64,000 nt of DNA from Bacteroides nordii WAL 11050 = JCM 12987 (GTDB lineage Bacteria > Bacteroidota > Bacteroidia > Bacteroidales > Bacteroidaceae). This document shows, one piece after another, positions 1-8,832 of the stretch. The position numbers and the translations under genes are program-made. Under the pieces are notes generated by a model. It worked only from the letters and a program-made list of their open reading frames with translations. It did not search any database and was not told where the DNA came from. How positions within the stretch are numbered: the first letter of the stretch is position 1; each line of letters begins with the position of its first letter. The stretch covers positions 1 through 64,000 of the forward strand of contig BAJA01000029.1 of assembly GCA_000613465.1 (NCBI GenBank), written 5' to 3'.

Positions 1-77
1 TACTTTGTATAAGTGCTTTTATTTACTTATATTTGCAACCGACAATAATCAATAACTGTTTAAAGCAAATTTAAAGT

Positions 78-305
78 ATGAAAACTAAATTATTTTTGGC
101 TGCTGTTGCAGTAGCATTTTCTTTCGCTGTAACTTCTTGTGGTAATAAACCTGCAAGTTCTGAAGTATCTGCTGAATCAGTAGAAGTTGAAACTGTAGAA
201 GCTGCAGCTCCTTGCTGTAAGTCTGATTCTGCTGCTTGTGATTCTACTAAAGCATGTTGTAAAGAAGAAGCAGGATGTGAGAAAAAAGCTTGTGACAAGA
301 AATAA
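78..305 (+). CDS. Small cysteine-rich lipoprotein, function unknown
   Basis: A 75-residue protein. The N-terminus is a lipoprotein signal (MKTKLF, a hydrophobic stretch, then VTSC with the lipid-accepting Cys near residue 21). The mature part is short, acidic at first and then Lys-rich. It contains seven further cysteines, two of them as CC pairs (PCCKS, KACCKE), plus single Cys in AACDS, AGCEK and KACDK. Such spacing could bind metal or form disulfides, but I recognise no family. It is monocistronic: a strong hairpin terminator follows about 20 bp after the stop. The existence of the gene is well supported by the signal peptide, the start and the terminator; the function is unknown. Confidence 0.75.
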   Translation: MKTKLFLAAVAVAFSFAVTSCGNKPASSEVSAESVEVETVEAAAPCCKSDSAACDSTKACCKEEAGCEKKACDKK

Positions 306-323
306 TAAGCGAGATTATCTGAT

Positions 324-371
324 ACAAATGGGAGTAAAGCACAAAAGTTGCTTTGCTCCCATTTGTGTTTT
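324..371 (+). terminator. Intrinsic terminator after the small lipoprotein gene
   Basis: An 18-bp stem pairs ACAAATGGGAGTAAAGCA (324-341) with TGCTTTGCTCCCATTTGT (349-366), with one G-T wobble. The loop is about 7 nt and the stem is followed by GTTTT. It closes the lipoprotein transcript. The rest of 372-536 is AT-rich and shows no gene. Confidence 0.85.
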
Positions 372-536
372 ATAACTATCCGAATGATTATATTTCCTGC
401 ATATATAGTCCACCTTGATATAAGAATAGATTCTAAATGCCATTTTATTGCAATATTTCCTCCTTTTTGACTATTCTTTTCTATTTTATGAACAGTTTTC
501 TTCTTCTTTTCCCTTTTTTAATTAGATTGAAATTCG

Positions 537-544
537 TACTTTTG
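537..544 (+). promoter_or_regulatory. Bacteroides -7 box for the V-ATPase operon
   Basis: TACTTTTG matches the Bacteroides sigma-ABfr -7 consensus TAnnTTTG. It lies about 60 bp before the first V-ATPase start codon, after an AT-rich stretch with no other gene. This is inferred from consensus only. Confidence 0.6.
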
Positions 545-604
545 GCAAGAATCTAATCGAAATACATAGATACTATAATATAAACTTCTAAATAGTCCGT
601 GAAC

Positions 605-1195
605 ATGGAAAACAAAATTCAAGAGTTGACCGATAAGATTTATCGTGAAGGCGTAGAAAAAGGTAATGAAGAAGCCCAGCGTCTTATCGCAAATGCTCAG
701 GAAGAAGCTAAGAAGATTATTGAAGATGCTCATAAAGAAGCAGAGTCAATTATTACCTCCTCTCGTAAATCTGCTGATGAACTGGCAGAAAATACCAAAT
801 CAGAGTTAAAATTGTTTGCCGGTCAGGCTGTAAATGCACTAAAATCGGAAATTGCTACTATTGTGACAGATAAGATTGTGACTGCTCCTGTAAAGGAATT
901 TGCGCAGAATCAAGACTTCTTGAATGCATTTATTGTAGCTTTAGCTTCCCAATGGAGTGTAGACGAACCTATTGTGATTTCGACAGCCGATGCAGAATCG
1001 CTGAAGAAATACTTTGCTGCCAATGCTAAAGCTCTTTTGGACAAGGGTGTCAGAATAGAGCAGGTAAATGGAATTAAAACATTATTTTCTGTTTCTCCGG
1101 CAAACGGTTCGTATAAAGTGAACTTTGGAGAAGAAGAATTCATGAATTATTTCAAAGAATTTCTGCGTCCTCAGTTAGTAGAAATGCTATTCTAA
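605..1195 (+). CDS. atpE: V-type ATP synthase/ATPase subunit E
   Basis: First gene of the V-ATPase operon. Subunit E forms the peripheral stalk that holds the catalytic A/B head against rotation. About 196 residues. Residues 1-90 are a charged Ala/Glu/Lys-rich helix typical of the E coiled coil (EEAQRLIANAQEEAKKIIED). The C-terminal half is a compact globular domain ending in LRPQLVEMLF. A GTG at 599 would add two residues; the ATG at 605 starting MENKIQ is the better start. The DUF2764 gene follows after 12 bp. The family call rests on the helical pattern and operon position, which agree. Confidence 0.88.
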   Translation: MENKIQELTDKIYREGVEKGNEEAQRLIANAQEEAKKIIEDAHKEAESIITSSRKSADELAENTKSELKLFAGQAVNALKSEIATIVTDKIVTAPVKEFAQNQDFLNAFIVALASQWSVDEPIVISTADAESLKKYFAANAKALLDKGVRIEQVNGIKTLFSVSPANGSYKVNFGEEEFMNYFKEFLRPQLVEMLF

Positions 1196-1207
1196 TAGAG
1201 AACGATT

Positions 1208-2047
1208 ATGAGTAAATACTATTACTTGGTAGCCGGTTTGCCTGAACTCACTCTTGAGGATAGTAAACTGAGTTATACAGTAGCTGATTTTAAAACAGAA
1301 ATTTATCCCGGAATCTCTTCTTCAGACCAGAAGCTGATAGATCTGTTCTATCTGAAATTTGATAATGCAAATGTCTTGAAATTGCTTGAAGACAAGGAGG
1401 CTGCTATCGATTTAAGAGGAAATTTCTCTGCGGAAGAACTTATCGAATACATTGGTGTGATAAAAGAAGGTGGTGAGGTTCATCCGAAAGACTTCCCTTC
1501 CTACATCTCTGCTTTTATTTCTGATTATTTTAATACCCCGGCAGAAAGTGCTGTGTTGCATGAAGATCATTTGGCAGCACTGTATTATGAGTATGCCATG
1601 AAATGCGGAAATAAGTTTATCGCATCTTGGTTTGAATTCAATCTGACTATAAATAATATTCTGGTAGCATTTACAGCCCGTAAATATAAATGGGACGTAG
1701 CACAGAATATTGTAGGCGATACTGAGGTTTGTGAAGCATTGCGTACGTCCGGTGCTCGTGACTTCGGATTATCCGGTGAGGTAGATTGTCTGGAACAGTT
1801 AGTGAAGATCAGTGAAATAACCGAACTGGTAGAGCGTGAAAAGAAGCTTGATTCATTGCGCTGGGATTGGATCGAGGAAGCTACATTTTTCAATTATTTT
1901 ACGATTGAACGTATTTTCGCTTTCTTATTGCAACTGGAAATGATTGAGCGATGGATATCATTGGACAAAGAGAAAGGAAATCAACTATTCCGACGCATTA
2001 TTGATGCGCTGAAGGATGAGGTACAGATTCCCGCAGAATTTAGGTAA
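1208..2047 (+). CDS. DUF2764 family protein, V-ATPase operon (probable subunit C equivalent)
   Basis: A 279-residue soluble protein between subunits E and A. In Bacteroidetes V-ATPase operons a DUF2764 protein occupies this place. It is thought to replace subunit C/d, the socket between the central rotor stalk and the K ring. Here it begins MSKYYYLVAGLPELTLED, a characteristic opening for the family, and is rich in acidic and aromatic helices with no signal peptide or membrane segment. The ATG at 1208 has good spacing from the upstream stop. The gene is certain; the subunit-C role is inferred from position and from the absence of any other C-like gene in the operon. Confidence 0.82.
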   Translation: MSKYYYLVAGLPELTLEDSKLSYTVADFKTEIYPGISSSDQKLIDLFYLKFDNANVLKLLEDKEAAIDLRGNFSAEELIEYIGVIKEGGEVHPKDFPSYISAFISDYFNTPAESAVLHEDHLAALYYEYAMKCGNKFIASWFEFNLTINNILVAFTARKYKWDVAQNIVGDTEVCEALRTSGARDFGLSGEVDCLEQLVKISEITELVEREKKLDSLRWDWIEEATFFNYFTIERIFAFLLQLEMIERWISLDKEKGNQLFRRIIDALKDEVQIPAEFR

Positions 2048-2065
2048 ATAAATAACTAAAATTAT

Positions 2066-3826
2066 ATGGCAACAAAAGGAACTGTTAGTGGCGTTATTGC
2101 CAACATGGTGACCCTCGTCGTTGACGGACCGGTAGCACAGAATGAGATTTGTTATATCTCAACTGGTGGCGACAAACTGATGGCGGAGGTGATTAAGGTG
2201 GTAGGTTCACATGTATACGTCCAAGTGTTTGAGAGCACTCGCGGACTGAAGGTGGGAGCTGAAGCCGAATTTACAGGACACATGCTTGAAGTGACCTTAG
2301 GTCCGGGCATGTTATCAAAAAATTACGATGGTTTGCAAAATGACCTCGACAAGATGGAAGGTGTTTTCCTCAAAAGAGGTGAATATACATATCCGTTAGA
2401 TAAAGAAAGGGTGTGGCATTTTGTGCCGTTGGTAAAAATCGGCGATAAAGTAGAAGCTTCGGCATGGTTAGGGCAAGTGGATGAAAACTTTCAGCCACTG
2501 AAAATTATGGCACCTTTTACATTGAAGGGCACTTGTACGGTTGAGTATATTGCTGATGAAGGTGATTATAAGATAGAAGATAGGATGGCTGTATTGAAAG
2601 ATGAAGAAGGTAGTCTTATCGATGTAAATATGATTCAGAGATGGCCGGTGAAACGTGCCATGAAGAATTATAAAGAAAAGCCACGTCCATTCAAACTGTT
2701 AGAGACCGGTGTTCGTGTGATTGATACGGTAAACCCGATTGTTGAAGGTGGTACGGGATTTATTCCCGGTCCGTTTGGTACTGGTAAAACCGTACTACAG
2801 CATGCCATCTCAAAACAGGCCGAAGCAGATATCGTTATTATCGCTGCTTGTGGTGAACGTGCGAATGAGGTAGTAGAAATCTTTACCGAGTTCCCTGAAC
2901 TGGTCGACCCACATACAGGGCGTAAGTTGATGGAACGTACCATTATTATTGCGAATACGTCTAACATGCCGGTAGCTGCCCGTGAGGCATCTGTATACAC
3001 GGCAATGACAATTGCAGAATATTATCGTGCAATGGGTTTGAAGATTTTGCTGATGGCTGACTCTACTTCCCGTTGGGCACAGGCATTGCGTGAGATGTCC
3101 AACCGTATGGAAGAGTTGCCTGGACCGGATGCTTTCCCAATGGACTTGTCTTCTATCATCTCTAATTTTTACGGTCGTGCAGGATATGTGAAGCTGAACA
3201 ATGATAAAACTGGTTCTATTACCTTTATTGGTACAGTGTCTCCGGCAGGTGGTAATCTGAAGGAACCTGTGACAGAGAATACAAAGAAAGTAGCTCGTTG
3301 TTTCTACGCTCTCGAACAGGATCGTGCCGATAAAAAACGTTATCCGGCTGTGAACCCGATTGACTCTTATTCCAAATATATTGAATATCCGGAATTTGAA
3401 GCATATATCTCTGAACACATCAATGATGAATGGATTGGCAAAGTAAATGAAATCAAAACCCGTTTGCAACGTGGAAAGGAAATTGCCGAGCAGATTAACA
3501 TCTTAGGTGATGACGGTGTGCCTGTAGAGTATCATGTTATCTTCTGGAAATCTGAATTGATCGATTTCGTTATTCTTCAGCAGGATGCATTTGATGACAT
3601 TGATGCTGTAACTCCTATGGAACGTCAGGAAGCTATTTTGGATATGGTTATTGATATTTGCCATACAGAGTTTGAATTTGACAACTTCAATGAAGTAATG
3701 GATTACTTTAAGAAGATGATCAATATCTGTAAACAGATGAACTACTCGAAGTTTAAGTCAGAAGAGTATGATGGTTTCCGGAAGCAACTGAAAGAGTTGA
3801 TTGATGAAAAGAAACTTCAATCGTAA
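2066..3826 (+). CDS. atpA: V-type ATP synthase/ATPase catalytic subunit A
   Basis: Catalytic subunit of the soluble V1 head, which hydrolyses or makes ATP. 586 residues, normal for the family. An N-terminal beta-barrel region (MATKGTVSGVIANMVTLVVD) is followed by the A-type insertion domain. The Walker A motif is GPFGTGKTVL near residue 234. Later come GERANEVVEIFTEFPEL, the LLMADSTSRWAQALRE segment and a helical C-terminal domain. It starts at ATG 2066, 18 bp after DUF2764. A roughly 90-bp AT-rich spacer with a repeat-like sequence separates it from subunit B, which is unusual because the other junctions are tight. Identification is secure. Confidence 0.97.
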   Translation: MATKGTVSGVIANMVTLVVDGPVAQNEICYISTGGDKLMAEVIKVVGSHVYVQVFESTRGLKVGAEAEFTGHMLEVTLGPGMLSKNYDGLQNDLDKMEGVFLKRGEYTYPLDKERVWHFVPLVKIGDKVEASAWLGQVDENFQPLKIMAPFTLKGTCTVEYIADEGDYKIEDRMAVLKDEEGSLIDVNMIQRWPVKRAMKNYKEKPRPFKLLETGVRVIDTVNPIVEGGTGFIPGPFGTGKTVLQHAISKQAEADIVIIAACGERANEVVEIFTEFPELVDPHTGRKLMERTIIIANTSNMPVAAREASVYTAMTIAEYYRAMGLKILLMADSTSRWAQALREMSNRMEELPGPDAFPMDLSSIISNFYGRAGYVKLNNDKTGSITFIGTVSPAGGNLKEPVTENTKKVARCFYALEQDRADKKRYPAVNPIDSYSKYIEYPEFEAYISEHINDEWIGKVNEIKTRLQRGKEIAEQINILGDDGVPVEYHVIFWKSELIDFVILQQDAFDDIDAVTPMERQEAILDMVIDICHTEFEFDNFNEVMDYFKKMINICKQMNYSKFKSEEYDGFRKQLKELIDEKKLQS

Positions 3827-3918
3827 TTGCTAAATAGTAAATTGTAAATTGCTAACGTACCTATGTGTTAAAAATGAATAATGGTCATGGCCGTAGGGAA
3901 TAAATTGTAAATATATAA

Positions 3919-5237
3919 ATGGCAACAAAAGCATTTCAAAAAATATATACCAAGATTACTCAGATCACCAAAGCAACCTGTTCGCTGAAGGCGACGGGAG
4001 TGGGGTATGATGAGTTGGCTACCGTAAATGGCAAACTGGCCAGGTAGTAAAGATTGCCGGTGATGAAGTGACGTTGCAGGTATTTGAAGGAACCGAAGGT
4101 ATCCCGACGAATGCTGAAGTCGTTTTTCTGGGTAAATCGCCTACACTGAAAGTGAGCGAACAGCTTGCCGGTCGTTTTTTCAATGCCTTTGGCGATCCGA
4201 TTGACGGAGGGCCGGAGATTGAAGGGCAGGAAGTAGAAATCGGTGGTCCGTCTGTAAATCCGGTTCGGCGTAAACAACCGTCGGAGCTCATTGCAACAGG
4301 TATTGCAGGTATCGACCTGAACAATACATTGGTATCCGGACAAAAGATTCCATTCTTTGCAGACCCGGATCAACCGTTCAATCAGGTAATGGCAAATGTG
4401 GCACTACGTGCCGAGACCGATAAAATTATTCTTGGTGGTATGGGTATGACGAATGATGACTACCTGTATTTTAAGAATGTATTCTCTAATGCAGGTGCAC
4501 TCGACCGTATTGTCAGTTTTGTAAATACAACAGAGAATCCTCCGGTAGAACGTTTGCTGGTTCCGGATATGGCATTGACAGCTGCTGAGTATTTTGCTGT
4601 GCAGAATAATGAAAAGGTGCTGGTACTGCTTACTGATATGACCTCTTATGCGGATGCATTGGCAATCGTGTCAAACCGTATGGATCAGATCCCTTCGAAA
4701 GACTCTATGCCTGGTTCTATCTATTCGGATTTGGCAAAGATTTATGAAAAGGCTGTGCAGTTCCCTGATGGTGGTTCTATCACTATTATTGCCGTAACTA
4801 CATTGTCTGGTGGTGATATTACACATGCCGTGCCTGATAATACGGGATATATCACTGAAGGACAGTTGTTCCTGCGTCGTGATAGCGATATTGGTAAAGT
4901 TATTGTTGACCCGTTCCGTTCATTGTCTCGTTTGAAACAGTTGGTAACAGGTAAAAAGACTCGTAAAGACCATCCGCAGGTGATGAATGCTGCTGTACGT
5001 CTGTATGCCGATGCTGCTAACGCCAAGACAAAGCTGGAAAATGGTTTCGACCTTACTAACTATGACGAACGTACTTTATCTTTTGCCAAGGATTATTCCA
5101 ATCAGTTGCTCGCCATTGATGTCAATCTGGATACAACTGAGATGTTGGATGTAGCCTGGGGATTATTTGGTAAGTACTTCCGTCCGGAAGAGGTGAATAT
5201 TAAGAAGGAACTGGTAGATCAGTATTGGCCTAAGTAA
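3919..5237 (+). CDS. atpB: V-type ATP synthase/ATPase subunit B (frameshift in this sequence)
   Basis: Non-catalytic nucleotide-binding subunit of the V1 head. Reading starts MATKAFQKIYTKITQITKAT at 3919 and runs into TAG TAA at about 4045. Restoring one C near 4041 (GGCCAG to GGCCCAG) gives GKLAQVVKIAGDEVTLQVFEG and joins the rest without a break to 5237, about 439 residues, a normal B length. Family features downstream include PVERLLVPDMALTAAEYFA and VLLTDMTSYADALAIVSNRM. The 3827-3918 spacer before it holds AT-rich repeat-like DNA (TAGTAAATTGTAAATTG). I read the break as a sequence error rather than a pseudogene, because the remainder is perfectly kept. Confidence 0.9.
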
Positions 5238-5240
5238 TAA

Positions 5241-5345
5241 AATTTACGATTAGACGATTTACAATTTACGATTAGGATATGTAGATTGTAGCAGTAAAAA
5301 AGTAATTTCAATCGTCTATTTGTAAATTGTTAAATAGTAAAATAA
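5241..5345 (+). repeat. AT-rich inverted/direct repeat between V-ATPase B and D genes
   Basis: ATTTACGATTAG occurs twice (about 5244 and 5265). The downstream half (AATCGTCTATTTGTAAATTG) is roughly the inverse of the upstream half (ATTAGACGATTTACAATTTA). The stretch can fold into a long, weak AT-rich stem inside the operon. The shorter spacer at 3827-3918 carries related words. It resembles dispersed Bacteroides intergenic repeats; no coding content is seen. Confidence 0.6.
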
Positions 5346-5350
5346 ACGAG

Positions 5351-5956
5351 ATGGCTATAAAATTTCAATATAATAAGACATCCCTTCAGCAGCTTGAAAA
5401 GCAATTGAAAGTACGGGTACGTACGCTTCCTATTATTAAAAATAAGGAGAGTGCACTACGTATGGAAGTGAAACGTTGTAAGACGGAAGCGGCTGATCTG
5501 GAGGAGAGACTGGAGAAACAAATCCAGGCTTATGAAGCCATGTTCGCACTTTGGAATGAGTTTGATGCCTCATTGATAAAGGTTAATGATGTTCATCTTG
5601 GCATAAAAAAGATTGCCGGTGTACGTGTACCATTGCTCGAAAATGTTGATTTCGAGATACGTCCGTACAGTATGTTCAATGCCCCTAAATGGTATGCAGA
5701 TGGTCTGCATCTGCTTAAGGAGCTTGCACAGACGGCTATCGAAAGAGAATTTATATTGGCCAAGCTGAACTTGTTGGAACATGCGAGGAAAAAGACCACT
5801 CAGAAAGTGAATCTTTTTGAGAAGGTACAGATACCGGGCTATCAGGATGCACTGCGAAAGATAAAACGATTTATGGAGGATGAAGAAAACTTATCCAAGT
5901 CATCGCAGAAGATCCTGAAATCTCAACAAGAAAAAAGGAAGGAGGTAGAGGCATGA
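5351..5956 (+). CDS. atpD: V-type ATP synthase/ATPase subunit D
   Basis: Central rotor shaft of the V1 head. 201 residues starting MAIKFQYNKTSLQQLEKQL at 5351. An upstream in-frame start at 5327 would add eight residues encoded by repeat DNA and is not chosen. Residues 1-70 and 140-200 are long amphipathic helices forming the antiparallel coiled coil expected of subunit D, with a short middle domain (IKKIAGVRVPLLENVDFEIR). Its stop overlaps the start of the next gene by 4 bp (ATGA at 5953-5956), so D and I are likely translationally coupled. Confidence 0.92.
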   Translation: MAIKFQYNKTSLQQLEKQLKVRVRTLPIIKNKESALRMEVKRCKTEAADLEERLEKQIQAYEAMFALWNEFDASLIKVNDVHLGIKKIAGVRVPLLENVDFEIRPYSMFNAPKWYADGLHLLKELAQTAIEREFILAKLNLLEHARKKTTQKVNLFEKVQIPGYQDALRKIKRFMEDEENLSKSSQKILKSQQEKRKEVEA

Positions 5957-7769
5957 TTACAAAAATGAAGAAGATTACATTCCTTGCTTATCACAAGGAG
6001 TATGAGTCATTTCTGAATAGTCTCCGCGAACTTGGAGTGGTACATACTGTAGAAAAGCAGCAAGGTGCCGCAGATAACACGGAACTGCAAGATAACATTC
6101 GGCTTTCGTCTCGCTTGGCAGCTACTTTGAAATTACTTCAGAATATAAAACTGGAGAAAGATACGGCTGCAGTTAAAGAGGGAGGAACTTCTGATCGGGG
6201 TATGCAGGTATTGGATGAAGTAGATGCACTGCAGGTTGAAAAGAATAAACTGTCTCAGCAATTGCAGGCATATGCTAAAGAGCGAGATGCATTGTTGGCA
6301 TGGGGTGATTTTGAACCGGAGAGTATTCAGCGTCTGAATGATGCCGGGTATACAATCGGTTTTTACACCTGTTCTGAGGGTAATTATAAGGAAGAATGGG
6401 AAACAGAATATCACGCAATGGTGATTAATCGGATTTCTTCAAAAGTATTCTTTATAACTCTAACAAAAGCAGGAGAAGAAGTAGATCTGGATGTAGAACA
6501 GGTGAAGCTTCCGGCTTATTCGTTGACGAGTGTGCAACAGCTCTATGCTGATACAGAACAGGCTATCGTTGAGAACGACCGGAAATTGGCTGCTCTTGCA
6601 GAAAAGGATATTCCTGCCTTGAAGGAAGCACTGAAAGAATTGCAGAGCAATATCGAGTTCTCCAAAGTAGTGTTGAGTACGGAGCAGGTTGCAGGTGAAA
6701 AGCTAATGCTGTTGGAAGGATGGGCCCCTGCCCGTAATAAGATAGAGATTGAAGCTTTTCTGGATGCATCTCATGTATATTACGAGATTTCTGATCCTAC
6801 TCCGGAAGATAATGTACCTATTGAACTGAATAATAAAGGATTCTTCTCTTGGTTTGAGCCGATTTGTAAATTGTATATGTTGCCGAAGTACAATGAATTG
6901 GATTTGACTCCATTCTTTGCTCCGTTCTTTATGATTTTCTTCGGGCTCTGTCTGGGAGACTCCGGATATGGATTATTCCTGTTTATCGGTGCTACAGCCT
7001 ACCGTTTGATGGCAAAGAAACTGACGCCGTCAGCTAAATCAATAATCTCGCTGATTCAGGTGTTGGCTACGTCTACTTTCTTCTGTGGACTGTTGACAGG
7101 TACTTTCTTTGGCGCTAATATTTATAATCTTGACTGGCCTATTGTGCAGCGGTTGAAACATGCAGTATTTATGGATAATAATGATATGTTCCAGCTTTCA
7201 CTGATTTTAGGTGTAGTACAGATTATGTTTGGTATGGTGTTGAAAGCTGTAAATCAAACAATACAGTTTGGCTTTAAGTATGCTGTTGCTACTATCGGCT
7301 GGATTATCTTGTTGGTGTCTATGGGTGTTTCTGCGCTGTTGCCGGCGGTATTGCCTATGGGGGGGACTATACATTTGGTAATTCTTGGTATTGCCGCTGT
7401 TATGATCTTCCTTTTCAATACGCCGGGAAAGAATGTTTTCCTCAATATCGGACTCGGTTTGTGGGATTCCTATAATATGGTTACCGGGCTTTTGGGAGAT
7501 GTTCTCTCGTACGTTCGTCTGTTTGCCCTTGGGCTTTCAGGGGGTATTTTGGCGGGAGTGTTCAATAGCCTTGCTACGGGAATGAGCCTGATAATGCAAT
7601 TATGGGACCTATTGTAATGGTCTTGATTTTTGTAATCGGGCATGCTATTAACATATTTATGAATGTACTTGGGGCAATGGTTCATCCGATGCGTCTGACG
7701 TTTGTGGAGTTTTTTAAGAATTCCGGTTATGAAGGCGGTGGAAAAGAGTACAAACCTTTTAAGAATTAA
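5953..7769 (+). CDS. atpI: V-type ATP synthase/ATPase membrane subunit I/a (frameshift near the end)
   Basis: Membrane stator subunit that forms the ion half-channels against the K ring. About 605 residues. The N-terminal 300 residues are a cytoplasmic coiled-coil arm. From about residue 320 follow several membrane helices (FAPFFMIFFGLCLGDSGYGL and later ones), including LGDVLSYVRLFALGLSGGIL, the channel helix with the essential Arg. The frame stops at 7617, but one missing C at about 7587 (AGCCTG for AGCCCTG) restores MSPDNAIMGPIVMVLIFVIG through FKNSGYEGGGKEYKPFKN to 7769, the usual C-terminus. The break looks like a sequence error. Confidence 0.9.
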
Positions 7770-7805
7770 AGAATTAAAAATTAAACAATAAAATAGAATA
7801 AGATT

Positions 7806-8267
7806 ATGGAAATGAATTTGTTTATTGCCTACATTGGCATCGCAGTAATGGTTGGTTTGTCGGGCATCGGTAGTGCATACGGAGTAACTATTGCAGGTAA
7901 CGCTGCTATCGGCGCGTTGAAAAAGAATGATAGTGCATTTGGTAACTTCCTTGTATTGACAGCGCTTCCCGGTACACAGGGTCTGTATGGTTTTGCCGGA
8001 TACTTTATGTTCCAGACGATTTTTGGTATTCTTACTCCTCAGATTACGGCAATTCAGGCTTCTGCCGTATTGGGCGCAGGCATTGCTTTGGGATTGGTTG
8101 CTTTGTTCTCTGCCATTCGTCAGGGACAGGTTTGTGCTAATGGTATTGCTGCCATCGGACAGGGACATAATGTATTTAGTAATACGCTGATTCTTGCCGT
8201 ATTCCCTGAGCTTTACGCTATCGTAGCTTTGGCTGCTACATTCTTGATCGGTAGTGCATTGGCTTAA
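7806..8267 (+). CDS. atpK: V-type ATP synthase/ATPase proteolipid subunit K
   Basis: Ring-forming membrane subunit that carries ions. 153 residues with four membrane helices, i.e. a doubled c-subunit. Comparison from memory with the Enterococcus hirae Na+ V-ATPase NtpK is close. LPGTQGLYGF in helix 2 keeps the Thr and Gln ligands, FSAIRQGQVCANG keeps the second Gln, and FPELYAIVALAATF in helix 4 keeps the ion-binding Glu. All side chains known to coordinate Na+ in NtpK are therefore present, which suggests sodium rather than proton coupling (inference). It is the last gene of the operon. Confidence 0.93.
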   Translation: MEMNLFIAYIGIAVMVGLSGIGSAYGVTIAGNAAIGALKKNDSAFGNFLVLTALPGTQGLYGFAGYFMFQTIFGILTPQITAIQASAVLGAGIALGLVALFSAIRQGQVCANGIAAIGQGHNVFSNTLILAVFPELYAIVALAATFLIGSALA

Positions 8268-8454
8268 TCTGCTTATTGATAAATCAACGTCTTTCGGCAG
8301 TGTTATTTAAAACCTGCTAAGTGACAAGAATATGACTCCTGTAATAGAAATATTGCAGGAGTTTTTGTTTTTATCAGTAGTCTTCAAATTAGTTGATAAT
8401 ATAGTCAATGGGGCATTAAGTAATCGTTCAAAATTATATGATACTATTATTGAA

Positions 8455-8556
8455 ACGAAGAAACTCGCAGATTTACGCAAAGCATATCATTGCTCAAGTA
8501 TAGCGCAGCTATTGAATCTGCGAAAATCTGCGATCATTTGCGTCTCAATAAAACGC
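8455..8556. repeat. Dispersed intergenic inverted repeat, copy 1 (CGCAGATT family)
   Basis: Contains CGCAGATTTACGCAAAG (8467-8483) and, inverted, GCGAAAATCTGCGATCATTT. The latter is the reverse complement of AAATGATCGCAGATTTTCGC, found almost unchanged in the copy at 19003. It sits in the 565-bp gap between the V-ATPase and glycogen genes. A 79-codon open frame overlaps this repeat but has no family features and is not called. Apart from this repeat and the promoter at 8790 I see nothing else in 8268-8832. Confidence 0.7.
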
Positions 8557-8789
8557 TGTCACATAGTATGAACTAAACTTGAAGTACTACTTAACATATT
8601 ATTTGAATCTAAATTCTGAAACATTACTTATCTCAAAAGTTATACTTTAAAAACAGAAGTCAGCATTGAAATGGGATATATCGCTTTTTCCTCCTTTCAA
8701 GCAACTTCTTATAGGACTTTGCAAACGTTTGTTGCCTTTCGTTAGCTTATATTTTCTGCATAAAGCATTATTTTTCAATAAATAATGCG

Positions 8790-8797
8790 TATTTTTG
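8790..8797 (+). promoter_or_regulatory. Bacteroides -7 box for the glycogen synthase operon
   Basis: TATTTTTG matches TAnnTTTG, 36 bp before the start codon at 8833. Consensus match only. Confidence 0.6.
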
Positions 8798-8832
8798 CAC
8801 CCACGTAATAAAAAAGAGTTCTAAACAATTGT

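Noticed and set aside
8332..8571. A 79-codon open frame between the V-ATPase and glycogen synthase genes
   Set aside because: It overlaps the dispersed CGCAGATT repeat, has no ribosome site or family features, and its composition is intergenic.
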